From contig DASVCT010000013.1 of assembly GCA_036381475.1 (NCBI GenBank), positions 1-9,850 on the forward strand: a DNA stretch of 9,850 bases. Direction: 5' to 3'. The notes beneath the pieces were generated by a model. The model worked only from the letters and a program-made list of their open reading frames with translations, was not told the origin of the DNA and made no database searches. Positions 1-5,354 of this stretch are shown in pieces. Positions within the stretch are counted from its first letter, which is position 1, and every line of letters begins with the position of its first letter. This DNA comes from ZC4RG29 sp036381475 (GTDB taxonomy: Bacteria; Bacteroidota; Bacteroidia; Cytophagales; Cyclobacteriaceae). The position numbers and the translations under genes were made by a program.

Positions 1-500
1 TTTTTTTCTGTTGTTTTCGTGACACGCGACTCCGAGATCAGGATGCCTTTCTTGAATTCGGCCATCTTGCATTGGCCGTCGCGGAACGCCTGTACCTTGA
101 AACGGTTGGAGAGCGCATTTACGGCTTTTGTACCAACGCCATTCAAGCCTACCGACTTCTGAAAAGCGCCTGTATCGTATTTCGCACCGGTGTTGATCTT
201 GGAGACCACGTCAACGACTTTACCCAGGGGAATTCCGCGACCGTAGTCGCGAACCGTAACCTTCGAGTCCGTGATCTTCACGTCGATCACTTTTCCGTAT
301 CCCATCATGTGCTCGTCGATGGAATTGTCGATGGTCTCCTTTACGAGCACATAGATTCCGTCGTCTTTGGATGACCCGTCGCCGAGCTTTCCGATGTACA
401 TGCCCGGACGCAGCCGGATGTGCTCCCGCCAGTCGAGCGACTTAATACTGGCCTCCGTATATTCAAACAGGGATGAACCTTTCTCCGCAGCCTTGGCCAT
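1..500 (-). CDS. parE: DNA topoisomerase IV subunit B (ParE), N-terminal part, cut by window edge
   Basis: This is the ATPase subunit of a type IIA topoisomerase, which uses ATP to pass one DNA duplex through another and decatenate daughter chromosomes. Only the first 166 codons are present; the frame runs off the left edge. The GHKL (Bergerat) ATP-binding fold is clear: LRPGMYIGKLGDGS near residue 29, the N-box KETIDNSIDEH near 54, DYGRGIPLGKVVD near 83, and the G-box VGLNGVGTKAVNALS near 117. The start reads MAKAAEKGSSLFEYTEASIK. The LRPGMYIGKLGDGSSKDDGIY stretch matches what I remember of Bacteroidetes ParE better than GyrB (family knowledge), so parE is preferred over gyrB. The ATG at 498-500 is the first in frame and the family usually starts here. 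The upstream gene on the same strand ends 161 bases away. Confidence 0.9.
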   Translation of the reverse strand, partial: MAKAAEKGSSLFEYTEASIKSLDWREHIRLRPGMYIGKLGDGSSKDDGIYVLVKETIDNSIDEHMMGYGKVIDVKITDSKVTVRDYGRGIPLGKVVDVVSKINTGAKYDTGAFQKSVGLNGVGTKAVNALSNRFKVQAFRDGQCKMAEFKKGILISESRVTKTTEK

Positions 501-661
501 AAAAATTAAGGTTATACAACAAAAAAATGCGATAGCGCATGAATAACGGCATTTTCAATCGCATTTGCACTATGCCGCACGCCAACGCACCTACAAATAT
601 TTATCAAGAATCAACAATTAAACCGCTGATTATCAGCAATTAGTTCAGAGGGAGTAAAACT
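501..661 (-). other. parE upstream region with nested inverted repeats
   Basis: This is the gap between the membrane-protein gene and parE, on the minus strand. It holds several perfect inverted repeats. AAATGCGAT (525-533) pairs with ATCGCATTT (558-566). ATGCG (527-531) can instead pair with CGCAT (536-540). CGGCAT (547-552) pairs with ATGCCG (572-577). A separate 13-base palindrome, GCTGATTATCAGC, lies at 625-637. The first two pairings are mutually exclusive. A possible minus-strand -7 element (AATATTTG on that strand, 594-601, one mismatch to TAnnTTTG) would put all but the palindrome in a parE leader of about 87 bases. No matching -33 element is seen. The role as leader or operator is inference. 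Confidence 0.4.
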
Positions 662-1099
662 TCAGGATCTACCGGCAAGCCGTTTGAAACTTACGTAAAC
701 AGGCCACGCAAAACTCCACACGACGAGGAGTCCGACGCTGCCGTACATTACGGGCTGAAGCCTGGAGTAGTCGTATGTCTCACCGCTATTGTACAGGCTG
801 ATGAAGCCAATGCCTACGATGAAAAAGATGTTGAAGGTAATGACAAGGCCGTAGAACCACGATTTGAAATCCTCGCTCCGAACCATGATCCGGGCGATTA
901 TAAATACCAATACGTTGATGATCGTCAACAACGAGAGTACCATGTAAAAGAAGGTGTCCCGGGTTATGCGGACGCTGCCTTCAACGGCTTCCCGAACAAT
1001 GATCTCTTCCCGCATGGAAGCGTATCCGTATAACAAGGCCGCCATCACGGCTAAAAGGGAAAGGAACCAGACGCTCCTAAAAATTCTGAGTATTACCAT
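662..1099 (-). CDS. Four-helix membrane protein of unknown function
   Basis: This 145-residue protein is not recognised as a named family. Four hydrophobic segments are visible at about residues 8-27, 50-72, 81-103 and 116-137. The loops are short, and the first, at about 28-49, carries the mixed-charge stretch MREEIIVREAVEGSVRITRD. A basic C-terminus (KRLAGRS) fits a small integral inner-membrane protein with both ends in the cytoplasm. There are no cysteines and no metal-binding or catalytic motif. It lies upstream of parE on the same strand with a 161-base gap, so co-transcription is possible but parE may have its own promoter. The ATG at 1097-1099 precedes the first helix directly. Both ends of the frame are clean, and the helix pattern argues that it is a real gene. 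Confidence 0.75.
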   Translation of the reverse strand: MVILRIFRSVWFLSLLAVMAALLYGYASMREEIIVREAVEGSVRITRDTFFYMVLSLLTIINVLVFIIARIMVRSEDFKSWFYGLVITFNIFFIVGIGFISLYNSGETYDYSRLQPVMYGSVGLLVVWSFAWPVYVSFKRLAGRS

Positions 1100-1316
1100 C
1101 TACGGGCGTACGGCGATTACTACCTGATTATGGGGACAAAATTGGGGATTAATTCGCAATTTAATAACGCAGTAGAACGAATAATTGAAAATTGAAGGAT
1201 TTTGATCTACGAGCTGCGATTTTCAATTTTCGGGCTACGAAGTAGTCCCGGGAAATTATGAATCGCAGATCATAGTCATCATTCCCTTCGTATCTTAGCA
1301 AATCAGCCTAAGCGCC
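1100..1316. other. Divergent intergenic region with inverted repeats
   Basis: This region separates the minus-strand membrane protein from the plus-strand hydroxylase, so it must hold both promoters. GAAAATTGAA (1187-1196) and TTCAATTTTC (1222-1231) form a perfect 10-base inverted repeat around 25 bases. Next to it, GGGCTAC (1232-1238), GAA, GTAGTCCC (1242-1249) forms a hairpin with one bulged base. CTACGA also occurs twice (1207-1212 and 1235-1240). A minus-strand CAATTTTG (1137-1144) is one mismatch from the Bacteroidetes -7 element but has no convincing -33 partner. No small gene is seen. Confidence 0.4.
1291..1298 (+). promoter_or_regulatory. Possible -7 element of the hydroxylase promoter
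   Basis: TATCTTAG is one mismatch from the Bacteroidetes -7 consensus TAnnTTTG. It lies 18 bases before the ATG at 1317, the same arrangement as other promoters in this window. No -33 TTG is seen at the right spacing, so support is weak. Confidence 0.35.
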
Positions 1317-2573
1317 ATGGATCCCAACCCCATCGTCCTTTCCGTTCCGCTGTTTTTCGTGCTCATCGGCGTGGAGTTGCTGGTCGAGCGGTTCACGAGG
1401 AAGAAGCTGTACCGGTTGCAGGATTCTATTGCAAACATCAGCTGTGGCATCACCCAGCAGCTTTCCGGGCTCTTTCTGAAAGTTTTTGCCGTCGGCGCTT
1501 ACCAGTTCATCTACCAAAAGGCAGCGTTTTTAAAGCTCGATTCCAATACCTGGTGGTATTGGGTGAGCCTTTTTCTGTTGGTCGACCTGGCGTATTACTG
1601 GGCGCATCGGATGAGTCATGAGATAAACCTCTTCTGGGGCGGACACGTAGTCCATCACCAGAGTGAAGAATATAACCTTTCCGTAGCGTTGCGCCAGAGC
1701 TCATTGCAGATTGTGTGGACTTTCGCGTTCAATCTGCCCATCGCCTTGCTGGGATACCAAACGTTGCACTTCGTTTTCATTTCGGCACTCAATACGCTAT
1801 ACCAGTTCTGGATTCACACGGAGACCATCAACAAGATGGGATGGTTCGAATATGTGTTTAACACGCCCTCCCACCACCGCGTACACCACGGACGCAATCC
1901 AAAGTATATCGACAAGAATCACGCGGGCACGCTCATTATCTGGGATAAGTTGTTTGGTACTTTTCAGGCCGAAGAGGAAAGGCCGGTGTACGGGATAACC
2001 AAGCCACTGCAAAGCTGGAACCCGCTGTGGGCAAATTTTAGCCATTATGCCAACATGGCGAAAGACATGAAACGTATACCGAAATGGTCCGACCGACTGC
2101 GTTATGTTTTTGCCAGGCCGGGCTGGATGCCCGAAAGTCTCGGCGGCTACCACCCGGCACCTGAGATTGACCGCTCCACTGCAGCCAAGTACGACACGCC
2201 CGCATCGTTGCAACTCGGGCTGTACGTTCTCTTTCACTATGTCCTTTGTGTTATCGGCACGGCGCTCTTCCTCTTTAATCAGGATCATTTCACGCTTGTC
2301 GAAAAGGGTATCATCACGGGCATTGTGTGCTGGGTTGTCGTGAACTGTGGCGTTTTGTTTGAAAACCGACCATGGGTGATCCGCGCCGAATGGCTGCGCA
2401 TCATCGTGCTCCCGGCATTGCTCAGCGCGGCTGCTTATGCTTATCACCTACCGAACTGGCTTCACGTAGTGGCCTTTGTCTACTTTATCGTTTCTGCCAT
2501 TTGGCTGCAGGCCGTGCTCAGAGGCACCCCTGCTACGCTGACCGTTCACGAAAGCGTTCCGAAGGAATCATGA
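1317..2573 (+). CDS. Alkylglycerol monooxygenase-like membrane di-iron hydroxylase (sterol desaturase/fatty acid hydroxylase superfamily)
   Basis: This 418-residue integral membrane protein belongs to the fatty acid hydroxylase superfamily, which uses a histidine-bound di-iron centre and O2. The histidine boxes are complete: HRMSH (97-101), HVVHH (110-114), HTE (167-169), HHRVHH (186-191) and H202. The blocks LSVALRQS, YQFWIHTETIN, FNTPSHHRVHHGRN and GTLIIWDKLFGTFQAE, and the later VYGITKP, resemble animal alkylglycerol monooxygenase (AGMO/TMEM195) more than C4-sterol oxidases. That is from memory of the family. AGMO cleaves ether lipids and needs tetrahydrobiopterin; whether this protein does either is unknown. 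Hydrophobic helices lie near 5-23, 45-65, 79-95 and 130-160. Four more (about 299-321, 334-352, 361-380, 384-400) make a C-terminal membrane domain. The ATG at 1317 precedes the first helix. The stop overlaps the start of the lipoprotein gene by ATGA. Confidence 0.88.
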   Translation: MDPNPIVLSVPLFFVLIGVELLVERFTRKKLYRLQDSIANISCGITQQLSGLFLKVFAVGAYQFIYQKAAFLKLDSNTWWYWVSLFLLVDLAYYWAHRMSHEINLFWGGHVVHHQSEEYNLSVALRQSSLQIVWTFAFNLPIALLGYQTLHFVFISALNTLYQFWIHTETINKMGWFEYVFNTPSHHRVHHGRNPKYIDKNHAGTLIIWDKLFGTFQAEEERPVYGITKPLQSWNPLWANFSHYANMAKDMKRIPKWSDRLRYVFARPGWMPESLGGYHPAPEIDRSTAAKYDTPASLQLGLYVLFHYVLCVIGTALFLFNQDHFTLVEKGIITGIVCWVVVNCGVLFENRPWVIRAEWLRIIVLPALLSAAAYAYHLPNWLHVVAFVYFIVSAIWLQAVLRGTPATLTVHESVPKES

Positions 2574-2938
2574 CCGCGCGCCCATTGTTCTGCTTGCTTT
2601 TTGCGGTCGTTCTTTTTTCATGTCGCAACACGGAAATCAAGCTTGATGGAGTTGACCTGGAAGTATGGGCGCGTGATCCCGGCGGATGCAGTGGTCTGCG
2701 CGCTAATGCAGCGGAACCCCTGCAGCGCCAGCGGGAAAAGCTTCTCCGTCTTGATGAAATGGAAATTACCCGCCTTTTGGGCAAACCTGACGAAAACCAG
2801 CTGTATGTGCACGGACAGAAATTCTACCGGTATTATCTCGATCCCTCGCCGGTGTGCGCAAACGCGGGGGATAACGCCCGATCCCTAGTTATACGTTTCA
2901 ACGCCGTTGGTCTGAGCAGCGAGGTGTACGTCGAATAG
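2570..2938 (+). CDS. Small lipoprotein, possibly with a BamE/SmpA-like fold
   Basis: This 122-residue protein begins with a lipoprotein signal peptide: MTARPLFCLL, a hydrophobic stretch, then a lipobox with the lipidated cysteine at residue 18 (LFSC). The frame stays open upstream to 2372, but the ATG at 2570 is chosen because it gives the signal peptide directly and overlaps the hydroxylase stop as ATGA, a sign of translational coupling. The mature part has ITRLLGKPDENQLY (about 66-79), FYRYYLD (85-91) and a final strand pair LVIRFNAVGLSSEVYV. This helix-turn, GxPD, strand, strand order resembles small BamE/SmpA-like lipoproteins, but it is weak evidence and no function is claimed. Besides Cys18 there is Cys8 inside the signal peptide, and the mature part has Cys40 and Cys96, which could form a disulfide. 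The pairing suggests a role linked to the hydroxylase or just co-expression. Confidence 0.8.
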   Translation: MTARPLFCLLFAVVLFSCRNTEIKLDGVDLEVWARDPGGCSGLRANAAEPLQRQREKLLRLDEMEITRLLGKPDENQLYVHGQKFYRYYLDPSPVCANAGDNARSLVIRFNAVGLSSEVYVE

Positions 2939-2950
2939 GTTCCGCAAACG

Positions 2951-2981
2951 TTTGATATATGGCAAATTGTGGGTAAATTGA
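2951..2981 (+). promoter_or_regulatory. Bacteroidetes-type promoter for the ArsC-like gene
   Basis: TTTG (2951-2954) as -33 and TAAATTGA (2974-2981, close to TAnnTTTG) as -7 are separated by 19 bases, within the usual Bacteroidetes spacing. Transcription would start near 2985-2988. That excludes the ATG at 2982 as a start and supports the one at 3006. Confidence 0.5.
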
Positions 2982-3005
2982 ATGATCATTCAAAATACCA
3001 GTGCC

Positions 3006-3416
3006 ATGCAATTTCATCCGAACGAAATGTTTCTTCTGTACAATCCCCGGACATCCGTGGGAAAACAGACGAAAGCGTATGCGATGACGCTGAGCAATCA
3101 CATCAATGAGATTGACGCGTTGCAGGAACGGCTTGGTCCCACCTACTGGAAAGAGGTGATCAACATGCTGGGAATTATTCCAAAGCGTTTACTCGACAAA
3201 TCCCATCCTGAATACCAGGCCAAGGTGCGAGGAAACGCCTACACGATGAACGGATGGCTCGATGTTCTGATACACAATCCCCAATTGCTCAAGGCCCCTA
3301 TTGCCATCTATAACGGCCGCGCCATCCTCTGCCAGAAGCCAACGGATGTGCTCAAACTCGAGACGGCGCCGAGAGCGGAGCATAAGATGCTGCCGCACTT
3401 GAGAAAGTGGGAGTAG
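3006..3416 (+). CDS. ArsC/Spx-like thioredoxin-fold protein lacking the catalytic cysteine
   Basis: This 136-residue protein looks like the arsenate reductase (ArsC)/Spx family. It has an N-terminal strand and loop FLLYNPRTSVGKQTKAYA (about residues 9-26) that aligns with the ArsC motif Y-x-N-P-R-C-S-x-S-R-x-T. The later block LLKAPIAIYNGRAILCQKPTDVLKL (about 98-122) matches the family's C-terminal core (family knowledge, no alignment run). The active-site cysteine is replaced by threonine, so arsenate reduction by the usual route is unlikely; the one Cys is in ILCQKP. Cys-less relatives seem to be common in Bacteroidetes and may have a regulatory or stress role (inference). The frame also opens at the ATG at 2982, but the promoter would leave that codon outside the transcript, so 3006 is chosen. 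A GC-rich hairpin follows 18 bases after the stop. Confidence 0.75.
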   Translation: MQFHPNEMFLLYNPRTSVGKQTKAYAMTLSNHINEIDALQERLGPTYWKEVINMLGIIPKRLLDKSHPEYQAKVRGNAYTMNGWLDVLIHNPQLLKAPIAIYNGRAILCQKPTDVLKLETAPRAEHKMLPHLRKWE

Positions 3417-3433
3417 GCCCTCGCAAGCTCGGG

Positions 3434-3454
3434 AAGCCTGCCGAAGGCAGGCTT
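3434..3454 (+). terminator. GC-rich hairpin after the ArsC-like gene
   Basis: AAGCCTGCC (3434-3442), GAA loop, GGCAGGCTT (3446-3454) is a perfect 9-base-pair stem 17 bases after the stop codon. Only a weak T run follows (GAATTTAAA), so it is either a poor intrinsic terminator or a REP-like element used to protect the 3' end. The shape suits both strands. Confidence 0.5.
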
Positions 3455-3635
3455 GAATTTAAACCGCGGAGACGAGGAGGCGCGAAGGGAATTTTTTTGT
3501 TCGTCAAGAATAGGAAAGATAGAGGCACAGGCATCCAAAAGTTTACCACAGATAGGCACCGTAACTTCAGCATATCAACCCGCCTGCCGGGCTGACATAC
3601 ACCAAACTCCATAATGTCATTGGGCATCGGGCAGG
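3455..3635. other. Gene-free stretch with dispersed-repeat-like text
   Basis: This is part of the 320-base gap between 3416 and 3737, and no gene is supported here. The segment near 3462-3490 (CGCGGAGACGAGGAGGCGCG in the middle) and the one near 3542-3558 (TTACCACAGATAGGCACC) resemble the degenerate intergenic text seen dispersed in many bacterial genomes (CGCGGAGACGCGGAGG and CCACAGAGGCACAGAG types). This is from memory, not a search. GGGCATCGGGCAG (3622-3634) contains a small direct repeat of GGGCA. An open plus-strand frame from 3407 to 3595 is low-complexity and has no family signal. Confidence 0.35.
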
Positions 3636-3699
3636 CACTCCAACACTTCAACACTTCAACACTCCAACACTTCAACACTCCAACACTCCAACACTTCAA
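3636..3699. repeat. 8-base tandem array, (CACTYCAA)x8
   Basis: Eight perfect head-to-tail copies of CACTYCAA occur without interruption. Only one position varies, giving the order C, T, T, C, T, C, C, T along the array, and a partial copy (CACA) follows. The plus strand has no G. The array ends 10 bases before the -7 element of the next gene, so it covers the place of the -33 element, where no TTTG exists. Copy-number change could alter that promoter (inference). Confidence 0.95.
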
Positions 3700-3708
3700 C
3701 ACATCCCT

Positions 3709-3716
3709 TATCTTTA
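3709..3716 (+). promoter_or_regulatory. -7 element for the 3-hydroxybutyryl-CoA dehydrogenase gene
   Basis: TATCTTTA matches TAnnTTTG except for the last base and lies 20 bases upstream of the ATG at 3737, leaving a leader of about 15 bases. The -33 region is occupied by the CACTYCAA array. The position of this element argues against any start upstream of 3737. Confidence 0.45.
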
Positions 3717-3736
3717 CCCCGACAAACGCATCGCCT

Positions 3737-4636
3737 ATGAGCCAGGTAAAGAAAGTCGCCGTGGTGGGATCGGGGACGATGGGAAACGGCATAGCCCACG
3801 TTTTTGCACAGCATGATTTCGGGGTAGCACTCATCGACACCTCCCCCGATGCACTCAAGCAAGGGCGCGCTGCCATTGCGAAGAACCTCGACCGCCAGAT
3901 CAAGAAGGGCGTGTTAGCAGAAAGCGACAAGCACCGAACGTTGGGTAACATAAAAACCTTTTCAGCCCTTGCCGATGGCGTGAAAGATGCTGACCTCGTC
4001 GTTGAGGCGGCGACGGAAAACACAGACGTGAAGCTCGCCATTTTTCGCGAGCTGGATCGACACGCACCTTCCACTGCGATACTGGCCACCAACACATCAT
4101 CCATCTCCATTACCCGTATCGCGAATGCAACCGGGCGCGCCGGACAGGTAATCGGGATGCACTTTATGAATCCCGTGCCTGTTATGGAGCTCGTCGAAGT
4201 CATTCGCGGGTATCGCACGGACCAAACCACCGTTGAGACCGTGCTCTCCTGTTGTCGCACTATTGGTAAGGTGCCCGTCGAGGTAAACGACTATCCCGGC
4301 TTTGTCGCCAACCGCATCCTCATGCCAATGATCAATGAAGCCACCTACAGCCTGTACGAGGGTGTTGCAGGTGTGGAGGAGATCGATACCGTAATGAAAC
4401 TGGGAATGTCACACCCGATGGGGCCACTGCAGCTTGCCGACTTCATCGGACTTGATGTGTGCCTTGCGATCCTGCGTGTTCTCCACGAGGGTTTCGGAAA
4501 TCCCAAGTATGCCCCCTGCCCGTTGCTTATCAACATGGTGGAGGCCGGACATTTGGGAGTTAAGACGGGTGTTGGCTTTTATGAATATGCACCAGGAAGC
4601 AAGGAAAAAATTGTGGCCGCCCGCTTTCGCAAATAA
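3737..4636 (+). CDS. 3-hydroxybutyryl-CoA dehydrogenase (3-hydroxyacyl-CoA dehydrogenase family)
   Basis: This 299-residue cytoplasmic enzyme oxidises or reduces (S)-3-hydroxyacyl-CoA and acetoacetyl-CoA with NAD(P), as in fatty-acid or amino-acid breakdown and butyrate-type pathways (an hbd/paaH-type gene). The Rossmann nucleotide loop is VAVVGSGTMGNGIA (7-20). The catalytic set fits the family spacing: Ser121 (NTSS), His142 (GMHFMNPVP), Glu154 and Asn192 (PGFVANRIL). The C-terminal domain has MKLGMSHPMGPLQLADFIGLD (220-240) and ends with GVKTGVGFYEY (274-284). Length is normal for the single-function enzyme. The frame continues upstream to 3614, but those codons only translate the tandem array. 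The ATG at 3737 is chosen because MSQVKKVAVVG is the usual start and a -7 element precedes it. No partner thiolase or hydratase gene is adjacent. Confidence 0.93.
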   Translation: MSQVKKVAVVGSGTMGNGIAHVFAQHDFGVALIDTSPDALKQGRAAIAKNLDRQIKKGVLAESDKHRTLGNIKTFSALADGVKDADLVVEAATENTDVKLAIFRELDRHAPSTAILATNTSSISITRIANATGRAGQVIGMHFMNPVPVMELVEVIRGYRTDQTTVETVLSCCRTIGKVPVEVNDYPGFVANRILMPMINEATYSLYEGVAGVEEIDTVMKLGMSHPMGPLQLADFIGLDVCLAILRVLHEGFGNPKYAPCPLLINMVEAGHLGVKTGVGFYEYAPGSKEKIVAARFRK

Positions 4637-4650
4637 CAGGCAGCCACAAC

Positions 4651-4789
4651 CATCCTATCCATCTTATCAATCCTAATCCATCCTATCAACCCTATCCATC
4701 CTATCCATCCCATAGATCCTATCCATCCTATCAATCCTATCATCCTATCAATCCTAATCCTATCAATCCTTCCCATCCTAGAAATCCTA
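4651..4789. repeat. Degenerate tandem array of about 9 bases (CATCCTATC-like)
   Basis: Roughly 16 copies of a unit near CATCCTATC / AATCCTATC vary in length from 5 to 10 bases, with variants such as CATCTTATC, AATCCTAATC and CATCCCATAG. The plus strand is almost free of G; only two lie inside, near 4724 and 4781. It fills the gap between two convergent genes: it begins 15 bases after the dehydrogenase stop and its last copy, AATCCTAG, contains the mscL stop codon (TAG on the minus strand, 4787-4789). It has no terminator hairpin. Confidence 0.9.
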
Positions 4790-5176
4790 GTCCTTCTTCA
4801 ACAGATCCCTGATCTCCGTGAGCAGTTGTACTTCAGCCGGCGGTGGCGGAGGGGGAGCGGCTTCTTCCTTGCGCTTCATCGTGTTCATTACCTTCACAAC
4901 CAAAAAGATGGCTACTGCAACGATGAGGAAGTCGACCACTGTCTGGATAAATAAGCCGTAATTCAAGGTGACGGCGGGAACGTCACCAACGGCATCTTTA
5001 AGTACTACTTTGTACTCACTGAAATCCATGCCGCCCAGGAGCAACCCGATAGGAGGCATGAGAATGTCGTTTACAAACGAAGTGACAATCTTACCGAAGG
5101 CTGCGCCGATGACGATACCGACGGCCAGATCCACCACGCTGCCGCGCATGGCAAATTCTTTGAATTCTTTCCACAT
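4787..5176 (-). CDS. mscL: Large-conductance mechanosensitive channel MscL
   Basis: MscL is the homopentameric inner-membrane channel that opens under membrane tension and saves cells from hypo-osmotic shock. The protein has 129 residues, close to the usual 130-140. It opens with an N-terminal amphipathic helix MWKEFKEFAMRG. TM1 carries the signature VVDLAVGIVIGAAFGKIVTS (14-33) with VNDILMPPIG (35-44). A periplasmic loop with DFSEYKVVL follows, then TM2 (about 74-98, FIQTVVDFLIVAVAIFLVV), a proline-rich linker (six Pro at 108-113) and the C-terminal helix VQLLTEIRDLLKK that forms the cytoplasmic bundle. The ATG at 5174-5176 is the family start. The stop lies inside the tandem array. A minus-strand promoter is visible at 5201-5231. 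Confidence 0.97.
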   Translation of the reverse strand: MWKEFKEFAMRGSVVDLAVGIVIGAAFGKIVTSFVNDILMPPIGLLLGGMDFSEYKVVLKDAVGDVPAVTLNYGLFIQTVVDFLIVAVAIFLVVKVMNTMKRKEEAAPPPPPPAEVQLLTEIRDLLKKD

Positions 5177-5200
5177 AATGGTTGATGTGTTTGGTTATGT

Positions 5201-5231
5201 TAAAAGTAAGGCATATGACCCTGAGAAACAA
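5201..5231 (-). promoter_or_regulatory. Bacteroidetes-type promoter for mscL
   Basis: On the minus strand TTG (5229-5231) is the -33 element and TACTTTTA (5201-5208, one mismatch from TAnnTTTG) the -7 element, 20 bases apart. The predicted leader before the ATG at 5176 is about 18 bases. Confidence 0.5.
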
Positions 5232-5252
5232 CGAGTATGGAAGTGCAGACAA

Positions 5253-5261
5253 TTATCCACA
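5253..5261 (+). other. Single DnaA-box sequence TTATCCACA
   Basis: This is a perfect match to the high-affinity DnaA 9-mer, TTATCCACA, between the divergent mscL and receiver genes. It is alone in the window, so it is not an origin. It could titrate DnaA or regulate a neighbour, or be chance. Confidence 0.4.
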
Positions 5262-5301
5262 GCATTGGCTTTCATCCATGCGTCGAAAAATATCGGAAAC
5301 G

Positions 5302-5334
5302 TTTACGAACACGGAAATTTTTGACCTATTTTTA
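5302..5334 (+). promoter_or_regulatory. Possible promoter for the receiver protein gene
   Basis: TTTA (5302-5305) as a weak -33 and TATTTTTA (5327-5334) as -7 are 21 bases apart. The leader to the ATG at 5355 would be about 14 bases. The -7 element has one mismatch to TAnnTTTG. Confidence 0.4.
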
Positions 5335-5354
5335 GGGAACGTGACATCCGTGCT

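Noticed and set aside
72..374. Plus-strand 100-codon frame at the left edge
   Set aside because: It is antisense to parE, whose GHKL motifs are unambiguous.
1797..2447. Minus-strand open frame of 216 codons
   Set aside because: It is antisense to the hydroxylase, whose histidine boxes fix the coding strand. No domain pattern is visible.
2372..2569. 66-codon upstream extension of the lipoprotein frame
   Set aside because: It lies inside the hydroxylase gene in another frame and would bury the signal peptide. The ATGA overlap marks the start at 2570.
3614..3736. N-terminal extension of the dehydrogenase reading QHFNTSTLQHFNT
   Set aside because: It is only the translated tandem array. The family start MSQVKKVAVVG and a -7 element before it support the ATG at 3737.
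3352..4260. Long minus-strand open frame of 302 codons opposite the dehydrogenase
   Set aside because: It covers the complement of a well-supported gene and translates the 8-base array as repeated VLKCWSVEVLKCWSV. No family pattern is present.
4579..4776. Minus-strand frame with a glycine-zipper-like MIGLIGWIGSMGWIGWIG
   Set aside because: It is a translation of the 9-base array in the convergent gap, with part of the dehydrogenase complement. It has no promoter or homologous family pattern.
5253..5261. Replication origin
   Set aside because: Only one DnaA box is found, with no AT-rich unwinding region, further boxes or dnaA/dnaN genes.
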